A stretch of 64,000 bases of DNA from Stygiolobus sp037389425 (GTDB lineage Archaea > Thermoproteota > Thermoprotei_A > Sulfolobales > Sulfolobaceae), in contig NZ_JBBHKR010000062.1 in the NCBI RefSeq assembly GCF_037389425.1, positions 1 through 64,000 of the forward strand, in the 5' to 3' direction. A program made the position numbers and the translations under genes. Numbering within the stretch: the first letter of the stretch is position 1; each line of letters opens with the position of its first letter. This document shows, piece by piece, positions 1 to 8,102 of this stretch. The notes under the pieces are model-generated. The model did not search any database and was not told where the DNA came from. It saw only the letters and a list, made by a program, of their open reading frames with translations.

Positions 1-1
1 A

Positions 2-727
2 ACCTATTTTTTAGGTTCCTTAATTTACGGCCTTCCTATTCCTATATATGGAGTGAAAAAATGGGCTCCCAGACTTATAACGGATGCTATCTACGTGATA
101 GTATGGAATAGCATTTACTTAGCAGTCCTTTCCTTCTTAACTCAACTACTAGACATGTTAGGGGTTAGTTGGTCTAATTATGAGATATGGTTAAACCAAG
201 TATTGAATTTTGAGGAAGTGTTATATGCTGTTTTGAAGGTATTAATATCGACTCTAAATGTTACCGAGGCAGGTATGGTTTTGACAATCCCTCTAGGCCA
301 ACTTATGTCTATTCTACTTACGATTATCACTTACACTGAAAGTTTGATTTCGATATCGAATTTGATATATCAGTATGTAGGTGTTCTAATAGCTTTAGGA
401 ATACTGTTCTTAGCTATTCCATTCAGGATAGGACGGGGTGCAGGCGGTGCTATGATAGGAACTTCTATAGTATTTTACGTAGGTTTACCTTATTTACCAC
501 AGTTCCTTGATAACTTAGGGCTCAACCCGTTAAACTATTCTGTATCTCCATCAAGCCAAAACGATATGTACTCATACTTTTACCAGCAGGTATTACCTCA
601 TTTAATTACTTCGTTGATTCTAGGTCCTTCAATTTATATATTTTTACTACTGGCTTTTAGTGCGGGTTTATCTAATCTAATATCTGGATATGGTAGTAGA
701 TTACCTTTACCTATAGACTTATACTGA
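2..727 (+). CDS. cedA: CedA-like polytopic membrane protein (5' end outside window)
   Basis: The reading frame is open to the left edge, so the GTG at 53 is probably internal and the protein begins upstream. About five or six hydrophobic segments are visible, including a glycine-rich one (GRGAGGAMIG), and the protein ends LPLPIDLY. Size, topology and the small two-helix gene immediately downstream resemble CedA of the crenarchaeal system for DNA exchange, the membrane channel that imports chromosomal DNA between UV-damaged, pilus-aggregated Sulfolobales cells. The CedA assignment is inference from topology and context; only membrane location is directly visible. No cedB-type gene adjoins it here. 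Confidence 0.5.
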   Translation, partial: TYFLGSLIYGLPIPIYGVKKWAPRLITDAIYVIVWNSIYLAVLSFLTQLLDMLGVSWSNYEIWLNQVLNFEEVLYAVLKVLISTLNVTEAGMVLTIPLGQLMSILLTIITYTESLISISNLIYQYVGVLIALGILFLAIPFRIGRGAGGAMIGTSIVFYVGLPYLPQFLDNLGLNPLNYSVSPSSQNDMYSYFYQQVLPHLITSLILGPSIYIFLLLAFSAGLSNLISGYGSRLPLPIDLY

Positions 728-737
728 GGTGTAAGAA

Positions 738-896
738 GTGAAATCATATGAGTTAGTTAGTATATTATTAATCATAGATTCTATGATATTTTATATAAAT
801 AATCAAAAAAATTTTTATATAATGATCATTGGAATACTGATATCACTTGCTATTTTATTTTCTCTGAGTTTTATTTACCGCCGCTTTGCGAAGTAG
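738..896 (+). CDS. small two-helix membrane protein, CedA1/CedA2-like
   Basis: A 52-residue frame starts at GTG 738, ten bases after the CedA-like stop, with a GAGGTG Shine-Dalgarno sequence six bases upstream. Two hydrophobic helices (about residues 4-20 and 27-48) flank a short polar turn rich in Asn, and the C-terminus is basic (RRFAK). In the Ced system CedA is accompanied by short two-TM proteins CedA1 and CedA2, so size and position fit such a partner. Sequence identity to those proteins cannot be confirmed by eye. Confidence 0.5.
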   Translation: MKSYELVSILLIIDSMIFYINNQKNFYIMIIGILISLAILFSLSFIYRRFAK

Positions 897-1015
897 TAGT
901 TCCCTTTTTACCCTCTTTCTTGACCTCTTTATTCATAAAAATTGTAGTTCTTTGCCTACCTCCCATTTAATATCAGTTAAAGTTAAAGTTTTACTTCCTT
1001 TTAATTTCTTGGGTT

Positions 1016-1444
1016 ATGTCAATCGGTAAAAAATACGAATTTTTTGATCACACTGCAGACATAGGGATTAAGGCTTATGGAAGGGATCTAAATGAGGCCT
1101 TTGAAAATGCTGCTCTAGCTGTGTTTGAAGTAATTACAGACACTTCTAAGGTAGAACCTAAGGAAAGTAGGGAAATAGAGATTGACGGAATGGATCTTGA
1201 AAATTTACTTTATAGATGGATAGAGAGTTTATTAGTTTATTATGATTCCGAACTATTTCTTTTTGGAAAATTTAAAGTAAAAATAGATCTCGAGAATTTA
1301 AGACTTAATGCAATAGCGTGGGGGGAGAAGTTTAACCCCGATAAACACGAAAGGAGAACAGTTGTAAAAGCCATGACCTATCATGAAATGAGCATAGTAA
1401 AGACCAATAATGGTTATGAACTAACCTTTGTTGTTGATATTTAA
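1016..1444 (+). CDS. archease, tRNA-splicing ligase activator
   Basis: The 142-residue protein opens with the archease signature FFDHTADIGIKAYG, and conserved acidic positions recur near the C-terminus (NPDKHERRTVVKAMTYHEM, ending VVDI). Archease is a small metal-binding cofactor that speeds guanylylation of the RNA ligase RtcB, which joins tRNA exons after intron excision. Length is normal for the family. The gene converges on amzA with a 24-bp overlap of 3' ends. Its presence fits a genome whose tRNA genes in this window all carry introns. Confidence 0.93.
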   Translation: MSIGKKYEFFDHTADIGIKAYGRDLNEAFENAALAVFEVITDTSKVEPKESREIEIDGMDLENLLYRWIESLLVYYDSELFLFGKFKVKIDLENLRLNAIAWGEKFNPDKHERRTVVKAMTYHEMSIVKTNNGYELTFVVDI

Positions 1445-1945
1445 TAACAAAGCTGTACATTTAGGACAAAAAACATAACCTTTTTTGTCTATATCCTCAA
1501 CTGAATTTACCTTATTCATAACACAGCTTGGAGTTGAACAATCATTTAGTCCTAACGTATGTCCTATTTCATGTACTATCTCTTTTTTAACTCTAGATAC
1601 AAACTTATCTATACTCCCTTTTTCATCCTCGTATTTATAAGAAAAAACAATACCTATCTTTTCTTTGTGCAATCCTATAACGTATTTCTCATTATTTATG
1701 TATGCATTTAAATGACCAATAGCTATGATTGAGTCATAAGGAAAATTAGAGAATCTTTCGGATAAATAATTTACAATTTTTTCAGCATCATACTGTAGTC
1801 TGTCCCAGTTAAACATAAACATGTTAAGGTGCAAGACTTCATTAAGATAATGAACTTCGAAGCCTAATTTCCTCAAGTGACATATAACCTCTTTAAGTAT
1901 TATATGATCAAATGTAGTGAGCTTTACCAGCAATACCCTATACAT
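1421..1945 (-). CDS. amzA: archaemetzincin family metalloprotease
   Basis: The zinc motif HEIGHTLGLNDCSTPSCVMN (HExxHxxGxxxC) followed by CPKC identifies an archaemetzincin, a small zinc peptidase with an extra four-cysteine structural site. I place the start at ATG 1945, which has a strong GGAGGTAATA ribosome site directly upstream, rather than at the longer in-frame start at 2005; this gives 174 residues beginning MYRVLLVKLT. The catalytic Glu and the Met-turn are intact. Physiological substrates of archaeal archaemetzincins are unknown. Convergent with the archease gene. Confidence 0.92.
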   Translation of the reverse strand: MYRVLLVKLTTFDHIILKEVICHLRKLGFEVHYLNEVLHLNMFMFNWDRLQYDAEKIVNYLSERFSNFPYDSIIAIGHLNAYINNEKYVIGLHKEKIGIVFSYKYEDEKGSIDKFVSRVKKEIVHEIGHTLGLNDCSTPSCVMNKVNSVEDIDKKGYVFCPKCTALLLNINNKG

Positions 1946-2006
1946 TATTACCTCCTTCCTTAGTGATCTAAATAATAATAAGAAATTAATTAGTGCTAAA
2001 ATCAAG

Positions 2007-3200
2007 TTAAGCCCCTAGAGCAAGAGTAGCTACCATTAAATAGTCCCTGAGCTCCCTAGTTATGAGGAAGTTTCTCCTTACATGTTCTATTCCAGCTCTT
2101 CCCAACTTCTCTCTTATATCCTTTTGCCTTATTAGATATAGTGCGTAATGCGCCGCTTCCTCTGGAGTATTTACAAGATATCCGTTCACGCTATGAATTA
2201 TTTGTAAGGGTATACCTCCGGTATTACCATCTATTATAGCCTTTTTCTTCCATAGTGCTTCGCTAACAGTCAGACCAAACCCTTCCATAATGGACTTCTG
2301 CATGACTACAGTTGATCCCCTTTGAAATGCATTAATCTCTAGATCGCTATTAGGAGGTAGCTTTAGAAGCTTAATGTCTTTATCATCTCCAGTGGCTTGA
2401 ACAGTCTCTCTATACGCGATCTCCCCTTCAGGATCATCTGCTGCTGGACTACCTACATAAGCTAGCTGTATATCTGCATGCTTCTTAACTAATTTATAAG
2501 CCCTTATAATACCTAACGGGTCTTTTGCTCTATCAAATCTTGATACTTGAGTTATAATAGGGCGATCTGGATCTAAGTTGAACTTATGCAAGATTCTCTT
2601 TACTGTAAACTCTGGAATGTCTCTATTCTTTATACTCAAGGGAACTATAGATGGAGGAATTATAAACTGGGAATTCTTTAAGTCGTCCCTCATAAATACG
2701 TCTGAAAATACTATTGCTGAATCATTTTTCTATATATATATTCACGTAAGAAGTCCATACTGGTTGATACGGGTTTGATATATCAATATGGCATCTCCAT
2801 ATCCATTTGCCTTTCTTTCTGAAGGTTATTAGCCCGGCTGGTTGCGGGTCGTGAATAAACACTACATCATAATCTAAATCAAGTTCGTTACCGTTTATTT
2901 CTTGCCATTTTCTATAAATCTCAAATGCACCTTGTGATAGCTCTCCTAATCCGTTTTGTAAGGAGTTATGAAAGGACTTAGTGACTTTAAAAACTCAGGA
3001 TCCCCTCTTATAATCTTCCAATCCGCGTTAATTCCTAACTCTTTCATCAAGGGAACTAGCTTACTTAGAATCTCCGCTACTCCTCCTCCAGCTGGAGTAG
3101 AATTAACGTGAAAGATTGATAAACCTTTCAGTTTTTCGGCTATTTTAAAAATACTATCCAATTCATTTTCTCCTATAATCTCTGCGTATCTCTCTATCAT
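2007..3200 (-). pseudogene. treT: trehalose synthase TreT, broken by two frameshifts
   Basis: Three consecutive frames together encode a TreT-like GT4 enzyme (from ADP/UDP-glucose and glucose to trehalose). The N-terminal frame (2946-3200, with FHVNSTPAGGGVAEILS) ends early. The middle continues in another frame with FHNSLQ, VFIHDPQPAGLI and WRCHIDISNP. The C-terminal frame (2007-2693) carries the nucleotide-sugar site RGSTVVMQKSIMEGFGLTVSEAL. The first shift lies near 2965 in a CCTTT stretch, where one base appears missing; the second lies near 2720-2732 in an AT/poly-A run. Homology is otherwise continuous, so inactivation is recent or these are homopolymer sequencing errors. Confidence 0.85.
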
Positions 3201-3853
3201 TTTAACAACATCTCCTGCTCAAATATTTTTAGAAGATCTTCCCTTAACATCTCCTCATCAGTATAGGTCTGTGGGTCAAGTGAACTAAGCTTCTTTGATA
3301 GTTCAGTCAATCCATAATTATCTTCTATCCATTTTGAGAAATCATTCTTATCTTCGTACCCAATAATACGCCTAAAGATAAAGTGATAGGCAATAGACCT
3401 AATACTTATTGAAGCGATTATGTCAATGAACTCGGCCAAGCTCTTTGCTACTCTCTCTGTATTATACACTACTGGTTTACAAGTTATGAAGTAAAATGGT
3501 TTATTAGCTGTTCTCGAGATCCTCGCCTCGGATAAAATTTTTATTAAATCTTCCCTTACGTTTTCAACAGTCCTTGGCTCTTTTCCTTCTATATCAGATA
3601 CTTTTTGAGCTAAAAGTCTATCACCTAGTTCATCTCTTATCCATATTGCAAAGTCGTTACTCATATCTTCTGGTACTACATGGCTCGAAAACAGAGGGTG
3701 AAATACGTGATAAAAGATTGAAAACCCGTCGACCTTCTTTATACCCTCTATTAGTTCGTCTATAGTTGTAGCCTTAAAGCCTGCATAAATCGGCGGATAG
3801 TAGGCTGCATAGAACTCAAACGGTTTATTGGCAGGTTTTTCCAAGGATCTCAT
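3197..3853 (-). CDS. DUF5752-like protein paired with TreT
   Basis: The 218-residue protein contains two related halves (YHVFHPLFSSHVVPEDMSNDFAIW and later YHFIFRRIIGYEDKNDFSKW, each followed by a motif like DPQTYTDEEMLREDLLKIF), suggesting an internal duplication. From memory this is the DUF5752 family, which sits upstream of trehalose glycosyltransferring synthase in Sulfolobales. Its stop overlaps the treT start by four bases, so the pair formed an operon. Function is not established. ATG 3853 is chosen over an in-frame TTG nine bases upstream. Confidence 0.65.
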   Translation of the reverse strand: MRSLEKPANKPFEFYAAYYPPIYAGFKATTIDELIEGIKKVDGFSIFYHVFHPLFSSHVVPEDMSNDFAIWIRDELGDRLLAQKVSDIEGKEPRTVENVREDLIKILSEARISRTANKPFYFITCKPVVYNTERVAKSLAEFIDIIASISIRSIAYHFIFRRIIGYEDKNDFSKWIEDNYGLTELSKKLSSLDPQTYTDEEMLREDLLKIFEQEMLLK

Positions 3854-3977
3854 ACATGTCAATCAGAATATATCTGTTTTAATTATACAAAAACATTATT
3901 CCAGCTTATTATACACAAGTAGGAAAAATCAGATTTTTATAAGGGGCTAGGAGGGAAAATAGTGCTTAAGAGAGAGA

Positions 3978-4032
3978 AGTCAGCATTTCCAGCGTTAGCT
4001 CACGGATCACACGACCCTCTTTTCATCATCAA
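3978..4032 (-). ncRNA. candidate C/D-box sRNA
   Basis: On the minus strand the order is box C ATGATGA (4029-4023), a 12-nt spacer, box D' GTGA (4010-4007), 3 nt, C'-like GTGAGCT (4003-3997), a 13-nt spacer, box D CTGA (3983-3980). This spacing is that of archaeal 2'-O-methylation guide RNAs bound by L7Ae, Nop5 and fibrillarin. The C' box departs from consensus. Guide targets (CATTTCCAGCGTT for D, ACGACCCTCTTT for D') were not found among tRNAs in this window and could be rRNA. The gene lies in the gap between the DUF5752 gene and tRNA-Gly. Confidence 0.6.
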
Positions 4033-4064
4033 CTTTAAAATCCACCTCTTATATAATTAAAATT

Positions 4065-4154
4065 GCGGCCGTCGTCTAGCCTGGATTAGGACGCTGGCCT
4101 TCCAATGAGCTAGAGGAAAGCCAGTAATCCCGGGTTCAAATCCCGGCGGCCGCA
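4065..4154 (+). tRNA. tRNA-Gly(TCC) with 13-nt anticodon-loop intron
   Basis: The acceptor arms GCGGCCG and CGGCCGC pair fully, with discriminator A. The T arm carries GGTTCAAATCC. Anticodon stem CTGGC/GCCAG encloses a loop that becomes CTTCCAA once 13 nt after position 37 are removed (canonical 37/38 site, about 4108-4120). CCA is not encoded. The spliced anticodon arm contains CTTCCAAGCCA, which is complementary to the D guide of the sRNA candidate at 61.15 kb. Confidence 0.95.
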
Positions 4155-4319
4155 CTTAGTTATAATATATCATTATTACAACTCTTTTCACATCATACAG
4201 ATAGTATATAATCCGGTGCATTTGAGATTTATTAGACCTTTTCTTACCTATTTGAAGCACTAACTAAAGTATTATATTCATCATGTAATACCTAAAATTC
4301 ATTAAAAATAGTGCTTGTA

Positions 4320-4393
4320 GGGACCTCTGGAGACTCTGTATCATCGTAACCCCAAACTTGGGGAACTCAACAGAGTGTCGCCCGGTCCCAACA
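4320..4393 (+). ncRNA. candidate H/ACA-like guide RNA hairpin
   Basis: Three nested perfect stems are visible: GGGACC/GGTCCC (4320-4325 with 4084+300, i.e. 4384-4389), ACTCTGT/ACAGAGT (4333-4339 with 4370-4376) and CCCCAA/TTGGGG (4350-4355 with 4358-4363). Between the lower two stems sits an internal loop of 7 nt on each side (TCTGGAG and GTCGCCC), like a pseudouridylation pocket. ACA follows at 4391-4393, 14 nt from the base of the upper stem, matching the 14-16 nt rule of H/ACA RNAs. A clear K-turn was not identified, so the assignment is tentative. Confidence 0.5.
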
Positions 4394-4442
4394 GAAACAT
4401 TAACCATTAAACCTATAAATTCATTCTTCATAAAATAATAAT

Positions 4443-4532
4443 GCCGCCGTAGCTCAGCCCGGGAGAGCGCCCGGCTGAAGGCCGGATCACGCAGGGACCG
4501 GGTTGTCCGGGGTTCAAGTCCCCGCGGCGGCA
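4443..4532 (+). tRNA. tRNA-Phe(GAA) with 16-nt anticodon-loop intron
   Basis: Acceptor arms GCCGCCG and CGGCGGC pair, discriminator A. The D arm reads TAGCTCAGCCCGGGAGAGC and the T arm GGTTCAAGTCC. Anticodon stem CCCGG/CCGGG encloses CTGAAG, then an intron of about 16 nt at the canonical 37/38 site, then A38, giving anticodon GAA. CCA is not encoded. It lies 50 bp downstream of the H/ACA-like hairpin on the same strand. Confidence 0.93.
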
Positions 4533-4970
4533 CCTCCCTAATCTTTTTCATGAATTAAAATAGTTTTTATATTATCATGAGAGGAGGATGATTAGGAACA
4601 TCTAAAGTTTCTAGAAATGTAACAATAATATTTATCAGTAAGAATATGATACAAATTTTATTGTGTTTTTCAATTTACTAGAAGATTAGGAATTTATAGG
4701 CTACACTTAAGAAGAACTCTTAAATTTAGGAATAGATAGTACAAATAGCTAATGGCAAAATAGATAAGAAGATTTATACTATGTCAATAAAGTTTCTGAA
4801 TTTTTGACTAGAGATAATAGCAAGTTTTTCCTTCTATACCTAAAGACTGATTCTATTTAGCATCACCTTTTAAAAAATGTACAATATAATAATAAAAAAT
4901 ATTAATTCTTGTTCATCAGTAAATCCTACTGAACGTTACATGCAACAGCTAAACCTATACAGTAATCAGT
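4533..4970. other. intergenic AT-rich stretch, nothing recognised
   Basis: No tRNA, sRNA box pattern or supported reading frame was found in these roughly 440 bases on either strand. Composition is strongly AT-rich. The right end adjoins the stop codon of the small cysteine-containing peptide gene on the minus strand. Confidence 0.5.
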
Positions 4971-5087
4971 TCATGTAACTCCATCTAAAACTTCTATGTC
5001 ATTGTCACCAGCACAGTCGTATACGAGACACTCATAAAAACAAACATAAGAAGCATCTGGATCTGGTGGATCATTCTTTACGCACAT
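4971..5087 (-). CDS. 38-residue Cys/Asp-rich peptide, unrecognised
   Basis: ATG 5087 follows the stop of the upstream minus-strand gene by one base (TAA-G-ATG) and has a GGTGA ribosome site inside the end of that gene, so it is probably translationally coupled. The peptide begins MCVKNDPPDPDASYVCFYEC and has four cysteines and many acidic residues, with no membrane segment or signal peptide. It could be a small metal-binding protein, a precursor peptide, or a chance frame; coupling argues for real translation. No family recognised. Confidence 0.5.
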   Translation of the reverse strand: MCVKNDPPDPDASYVCFYECLVYDCAGDNDIEVLDGVT

Positions 5088-5088
5088 C

Positions 5089-5529
5089 TTATTTCACCTT
5101 TTTTATCTCTATTTTTTCTGGTTCATAACTAGTCAAAACGTTTGAAAGTGCGTTTCCTTTTATTTCATATCTGCCTGACACTACTTTAGTTACCTTATTT
5201 TCTCTCAATAGATAAGATTCAGCAGTAAATACTTTCTTATCTCCTTCTCTTCCAATATTCTCCAAAATATTTAGTACTACAACGTGACCTCTATTTTCTT
5301 CTGCGACAATGAAATGATACTCCTTATCCTTTTCCTTAATTATGACCTCGTATCCTACTTTCCCGTCCTTAGCTTTCACAAATGCGAAAGAGTAGTTTCC
5401 TATCTGTATATGATCTCTAATTTCAAATTCTACCTTATTACCTTTATTTAATCTATCTATATATTGCTTTCTCTTTTTTACGATATCATCTATAATATCA
5501 AATTTCTGTGTAAGATCTTCAAACTCTAT
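5089..5529 (-). CDS. hypothetical protein, apparent ATA start (GTG at 5379 possible)
   Basis: The frame is open for 146 codons upstream to a stop. The first ATG/GTG/TTG in it is GTG 5379, which would leave only 96 residues and no nearby ribosome site. A good site GAGGTGA lies six bases before an ATA codon at 5529, exactly where an ATG would be expected, and the extra 50 codons read as coherent protein (IEFEDLTQKFDIIDDIVKK). Either the initiator has mutated from ATG to ATA or initiation is non-canonical. The product is lysine/glutamate-rich and beta-rich, without recognised domains. It precedes the small Cys-rich peptide gene. Confidence 0.6.
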   Translation of the reverse strand: MEFEDLTQKFDIIDDIVKKRKQYIDRLNKGNKVEFEIRDHIQIGNYSFAFVKAKDGKVGYEVIIKEKDKEYHFIVAEENRGHVVVLNILENIGREGDKKVFTAESYLLRENKVTKVVSGRYEIKGNALSNVLTSYEPEKIEIKKVK

Positions 5530-5723
5530 CGTTTATCACCTCAATATAACGTTTAATCAGCTATTTTTTAACTCTCGTTTACTCTAAAAAGTTTTAATAA
5601 ATAATGGATATAAAGTTTCTTAATATTAAAAAGTCTGTAATACATTAAAAGCAAGAACTAAACTAATTTTAGCAGAACTAGCTTCATTGCTTTTGCGTTA
5701 TCCTTTTTATATAAACGCAATAA

Positions 5724-6086
5724 TTTCACTTATTATATTTCTCTAAAGCGGTACTTGTAAGTCTCGATCTTATATCTCAAATTAACAACAAGCAATTTAG
5801 TCTCAAAGCTCATATTCTTTTCCTTCATGACCTCCTCAGCCTTTGCCGTTTAGTCGATAAAGTTATAATTTCTAATATACTCACTCCAAAAGAAAGGTAT
5901 AGCATAAAATTTCACTTCGTAGAACTTAATGGGACGTTACAGATACCAGTAGCACCTTTAGATTTCGTAAACTTAGGTGAGGGTATATATCCCAGCCTAA
6001 TTTTAGGTAGAGATGATTTCTTTTCAAGAACAATAGTATGCTTTGACATGAACATAAGATTAATTGTTAAGGCTGATAGTCTTTAA
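5724..6086 (+). pseudogene. retropepsin-like aspartic protease remnant
   Basis: The frame is open for 120 codons but has no ATG, GTG or TTG near its 5' end. The C-terminal half (VELNGTLQIPVAPLDF, then SLILGRDDFFSRTIVCFDM and RLIVKADSL before the stop) resembles the end of small retroviral-type aspartyl protease proteins common in Sulfolobales; the ILGRDDF motif corresponds to the family's ILGR-type helix. The catalytic DTG region is not visible, so it looks N-terminally truncated and inactive. The flanks 5530-5723 and 6087-6400 hold no supported gene. Confidence 0.5.
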
Positions 6087-6400
6087 CTTAGTAATTTTCT
6101 TTGAATATATAAACGTTTATAAATTGTTACGCTATGAAGAAGAGAAGGGTGATAAACAAATTTTTAGGCAAGGACTAACGTATGAAAATACTTCATCTAA
6201 GATAATCCAAATAGAGTCAAGTAGTAGTTAGTATTATCTTCTGCTCGTCTCTACTAGCATAACTCATTAAAACGCATTAAATTATTCTATATCCCGTTGT
6301 AGAAATAAAGTGAATTTATAGTGAACATATTAAATCTTCTAGGATTATTACCAGCAAGATTTTTAACTTGTGTTATATAAGCTTGAAATGGTAAAGAAAT

Positions 6401-6837
6401 ATGTTTAATTATCAAAAATTTGAAAAAGATTTCATAGAAGCATGGAATTCACACGACATAGAATATTTGTTAAGTTTTTACACAGACGAGTTAGTTTATA
6501 TACACCCAGGTGAGCATCCTAGAGTAATTAAGGGGAAAGAACAATTTAAAAAGTACCTAGAAGTTTTTTTAAGACATTTCCTGATTACAAATTCGAATTA
6601 ATTAACGTGGCATGGAATGACAACATAGGGTTCGGCGAATGGATAGGGAGGTCAACTTTTAATGGCAAGAGATACGGATTAGAAATTAAAAATAAAAAAT
6701 TCGAAATAATGGGTGTAGATATATTAATTATCGACAAGGAAAAAGAATTGGTAAAAGAAGAGAGAGTATATTACAATCTATTATCGGTTTTAGAACAAAT
6801 ATGTAAAAACCTGGAGGTGAAGTGTAAGGATGAATGA
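6401..6837 (+). pseudogene. NTF2/SnoaL-like protein split by a frameshift in a T7 run
   Basis: The first frame (6401-6601) encodes an N-terminal NTF2-like helix pair (FEKDFIEAWNSHDIEYLLSFYTDELVYIHPG) and then loses the frame. Adding one T to the seven-T run at 6564-6570 restores reading as EVFFKTFPDYKFELINVAW and continues into the second frame (to 6837), which carries the beta-sheet half. The joined product of about 145 residues is normal for the SnoaL/NTF2 fold. It is either a slippage-type mutation, a sequencing error, or conceivably transcriptional slippage. The 3' end overlaps the MFS gene by eight bases. Confidence 0.65.
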
Positions 6838-8041
6838 ATTATCTAAATCAGTCCTTTTCTCTTCATTACCTTCGTTTATCTCTTCACTTGAGGCTACAAT
6901 GATATTGATGGTCATTCCATTAATAGCTAAAGATTTTTCAATAACATATGTAAAAGCCTCAACTCTATTGTCAATTTATATCGTCACTGAGGTCTTACTT
7001 TCCATTCCATTTTCACTTTTAGCCGAAAAAGTTGGAGTAAAAATGGTTATAATACTAGGGACAATGATAATGGCTTTATCGTCCTTTCTCATAATTTTTT
7101 CTAACTCTTTTTTACTTATACTCATTCTTAGGATTTTTCAGGGTATTGGGGCTTCAATGGTTCTTCTAACGTCTTTGTCTTACGCCAGTCTTATAGGCTC
7201 AGATGAGGAGAGAGGGAAAATGATAGGGTTAAATCACACTATAGTTAGCCTGGGTTACGTTTTTGGCTTACCCCTTGGAGGAATAATTGCTGAAATTAAT
7301 TGGAAATATTTATTCGCGATAACATCGGTTCTTTCCTTTATCTCACTGTTCTTAATACTATCCCTTAACGAGGTACATGCAAAGTCGGGATTAGGGATTA
7401 ATATAATTTATACTTCGCTAATATTTGACGGTATAATCTTAGGACTATATTACCCACCGTTCTTATTACTATCCTTAGTAGGTCTAGTTATGACTTTGTG
7501 GAAAATAAAGTTAGGTAAGGTATTTTATTTAACTAGTCTTTCGGGCTTTTTACACTCAATTACAAGGAATATGATAGCCGCTTTCTTTGTATTTTATTTA
7601 TACTCCTTACATTTACCTGCCCTAATCATTGGCTCGTTAGTTCTCCTTTACCCTCTTTCCTTTACATTTGTCTCATTTTACGCTGGTAAGCTTCACGATA
7701 AGTATAAGTTAAGGGTTGCGTCTTTCGGTTTTGTCTCAATGGCCTTATCCTCCTTGTCTCTTTTCTTCAACGTCATTTTGGGAGAATTTTTACTGGGTGT
7801 GTCTTCTGGAATAGCTACTACTTCAAACACTGCTTATACAATGTCTTCAGTTAGGAATAAGGATAGAATAGTAGCCTCTGGAATAAGAAGCGTTCAAGGA
7901 GTTGTAAGTAATACTATAGGGTTAATTATTGCCTCATATTTCAGAACGTTCTTGACTCCTTACGCCGAGATTACAGTCCTTCTAAACTTAGTGTCACTTC
8001 TTATCTTAGGTATTGTAGTCTTTTTCCAGGCAAACACTTAG
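6830..8041 (+). CDS. major facilitator superfamily transporter
   Basis: The 403-residue protein has about twelve hydrophobic segments in two six-helix halves. The loop after helix 2 carries an MFS A-like motif (LAEKVGVKMV), and RIFQGIGASMVLL matches motif B of helix 4, typical of drug:H+ antiporter-type transporters. It sits in the cytoplasmic membrane; substrate cannot be predicted. Start ATG 6830 is preceded by GGAGGTGAAG. It overlaps the frameshifted NTF2-like gene, so the two formed an operon. Confidence 0.85.
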   Translation: MNELSKSVLFSSLPSFISSLEATMILMVIPLIAKDFSITYVKASTLLSIYIVTEVLLSIPFSLLAEKVGVKMVIILGTMIMALSSFLIIFSNSFLLILILRIFQGIGASMVLLTSLSYASLIGSDEERGKMIGLNHTIVSLGYVFGLPLGGIIAEINWKYLFAITSVLSFISLFLILSLNEVHAKSGLGINIIYTSLIFDGIILGLYYPPFLLLSLVGLVMTLWKIKLGKVFYLTSLSGFLHSITRNMIAAFFVFYLYSLHLPALIIGSLVLLYPLSFTFVSFYAGKLHDKYKLRVASFGFVSMALSSLSLFFNVILGEFLLGVSSGIATTSNTAYTMSSVRNKDRIVASGIRSVQGVVSNTIGLIIASYFRTFLTPYAEITVLLNLVSLLILGIVVFFQANT

Positions 8042-8102
8042 TAAAACTTTATTAGTGTAAAATATATTTATATTGTCGATATTTTTAAGGGTAGTATTCA
8101 TC

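Noticed and set aside
4065..4532. tRNA-Gly and tRNA-Phe as pseudogenes because of surplus bases
   Set aside because: The extra bases lie at the canonical 37/38 intron site and all stems are intact after removal.
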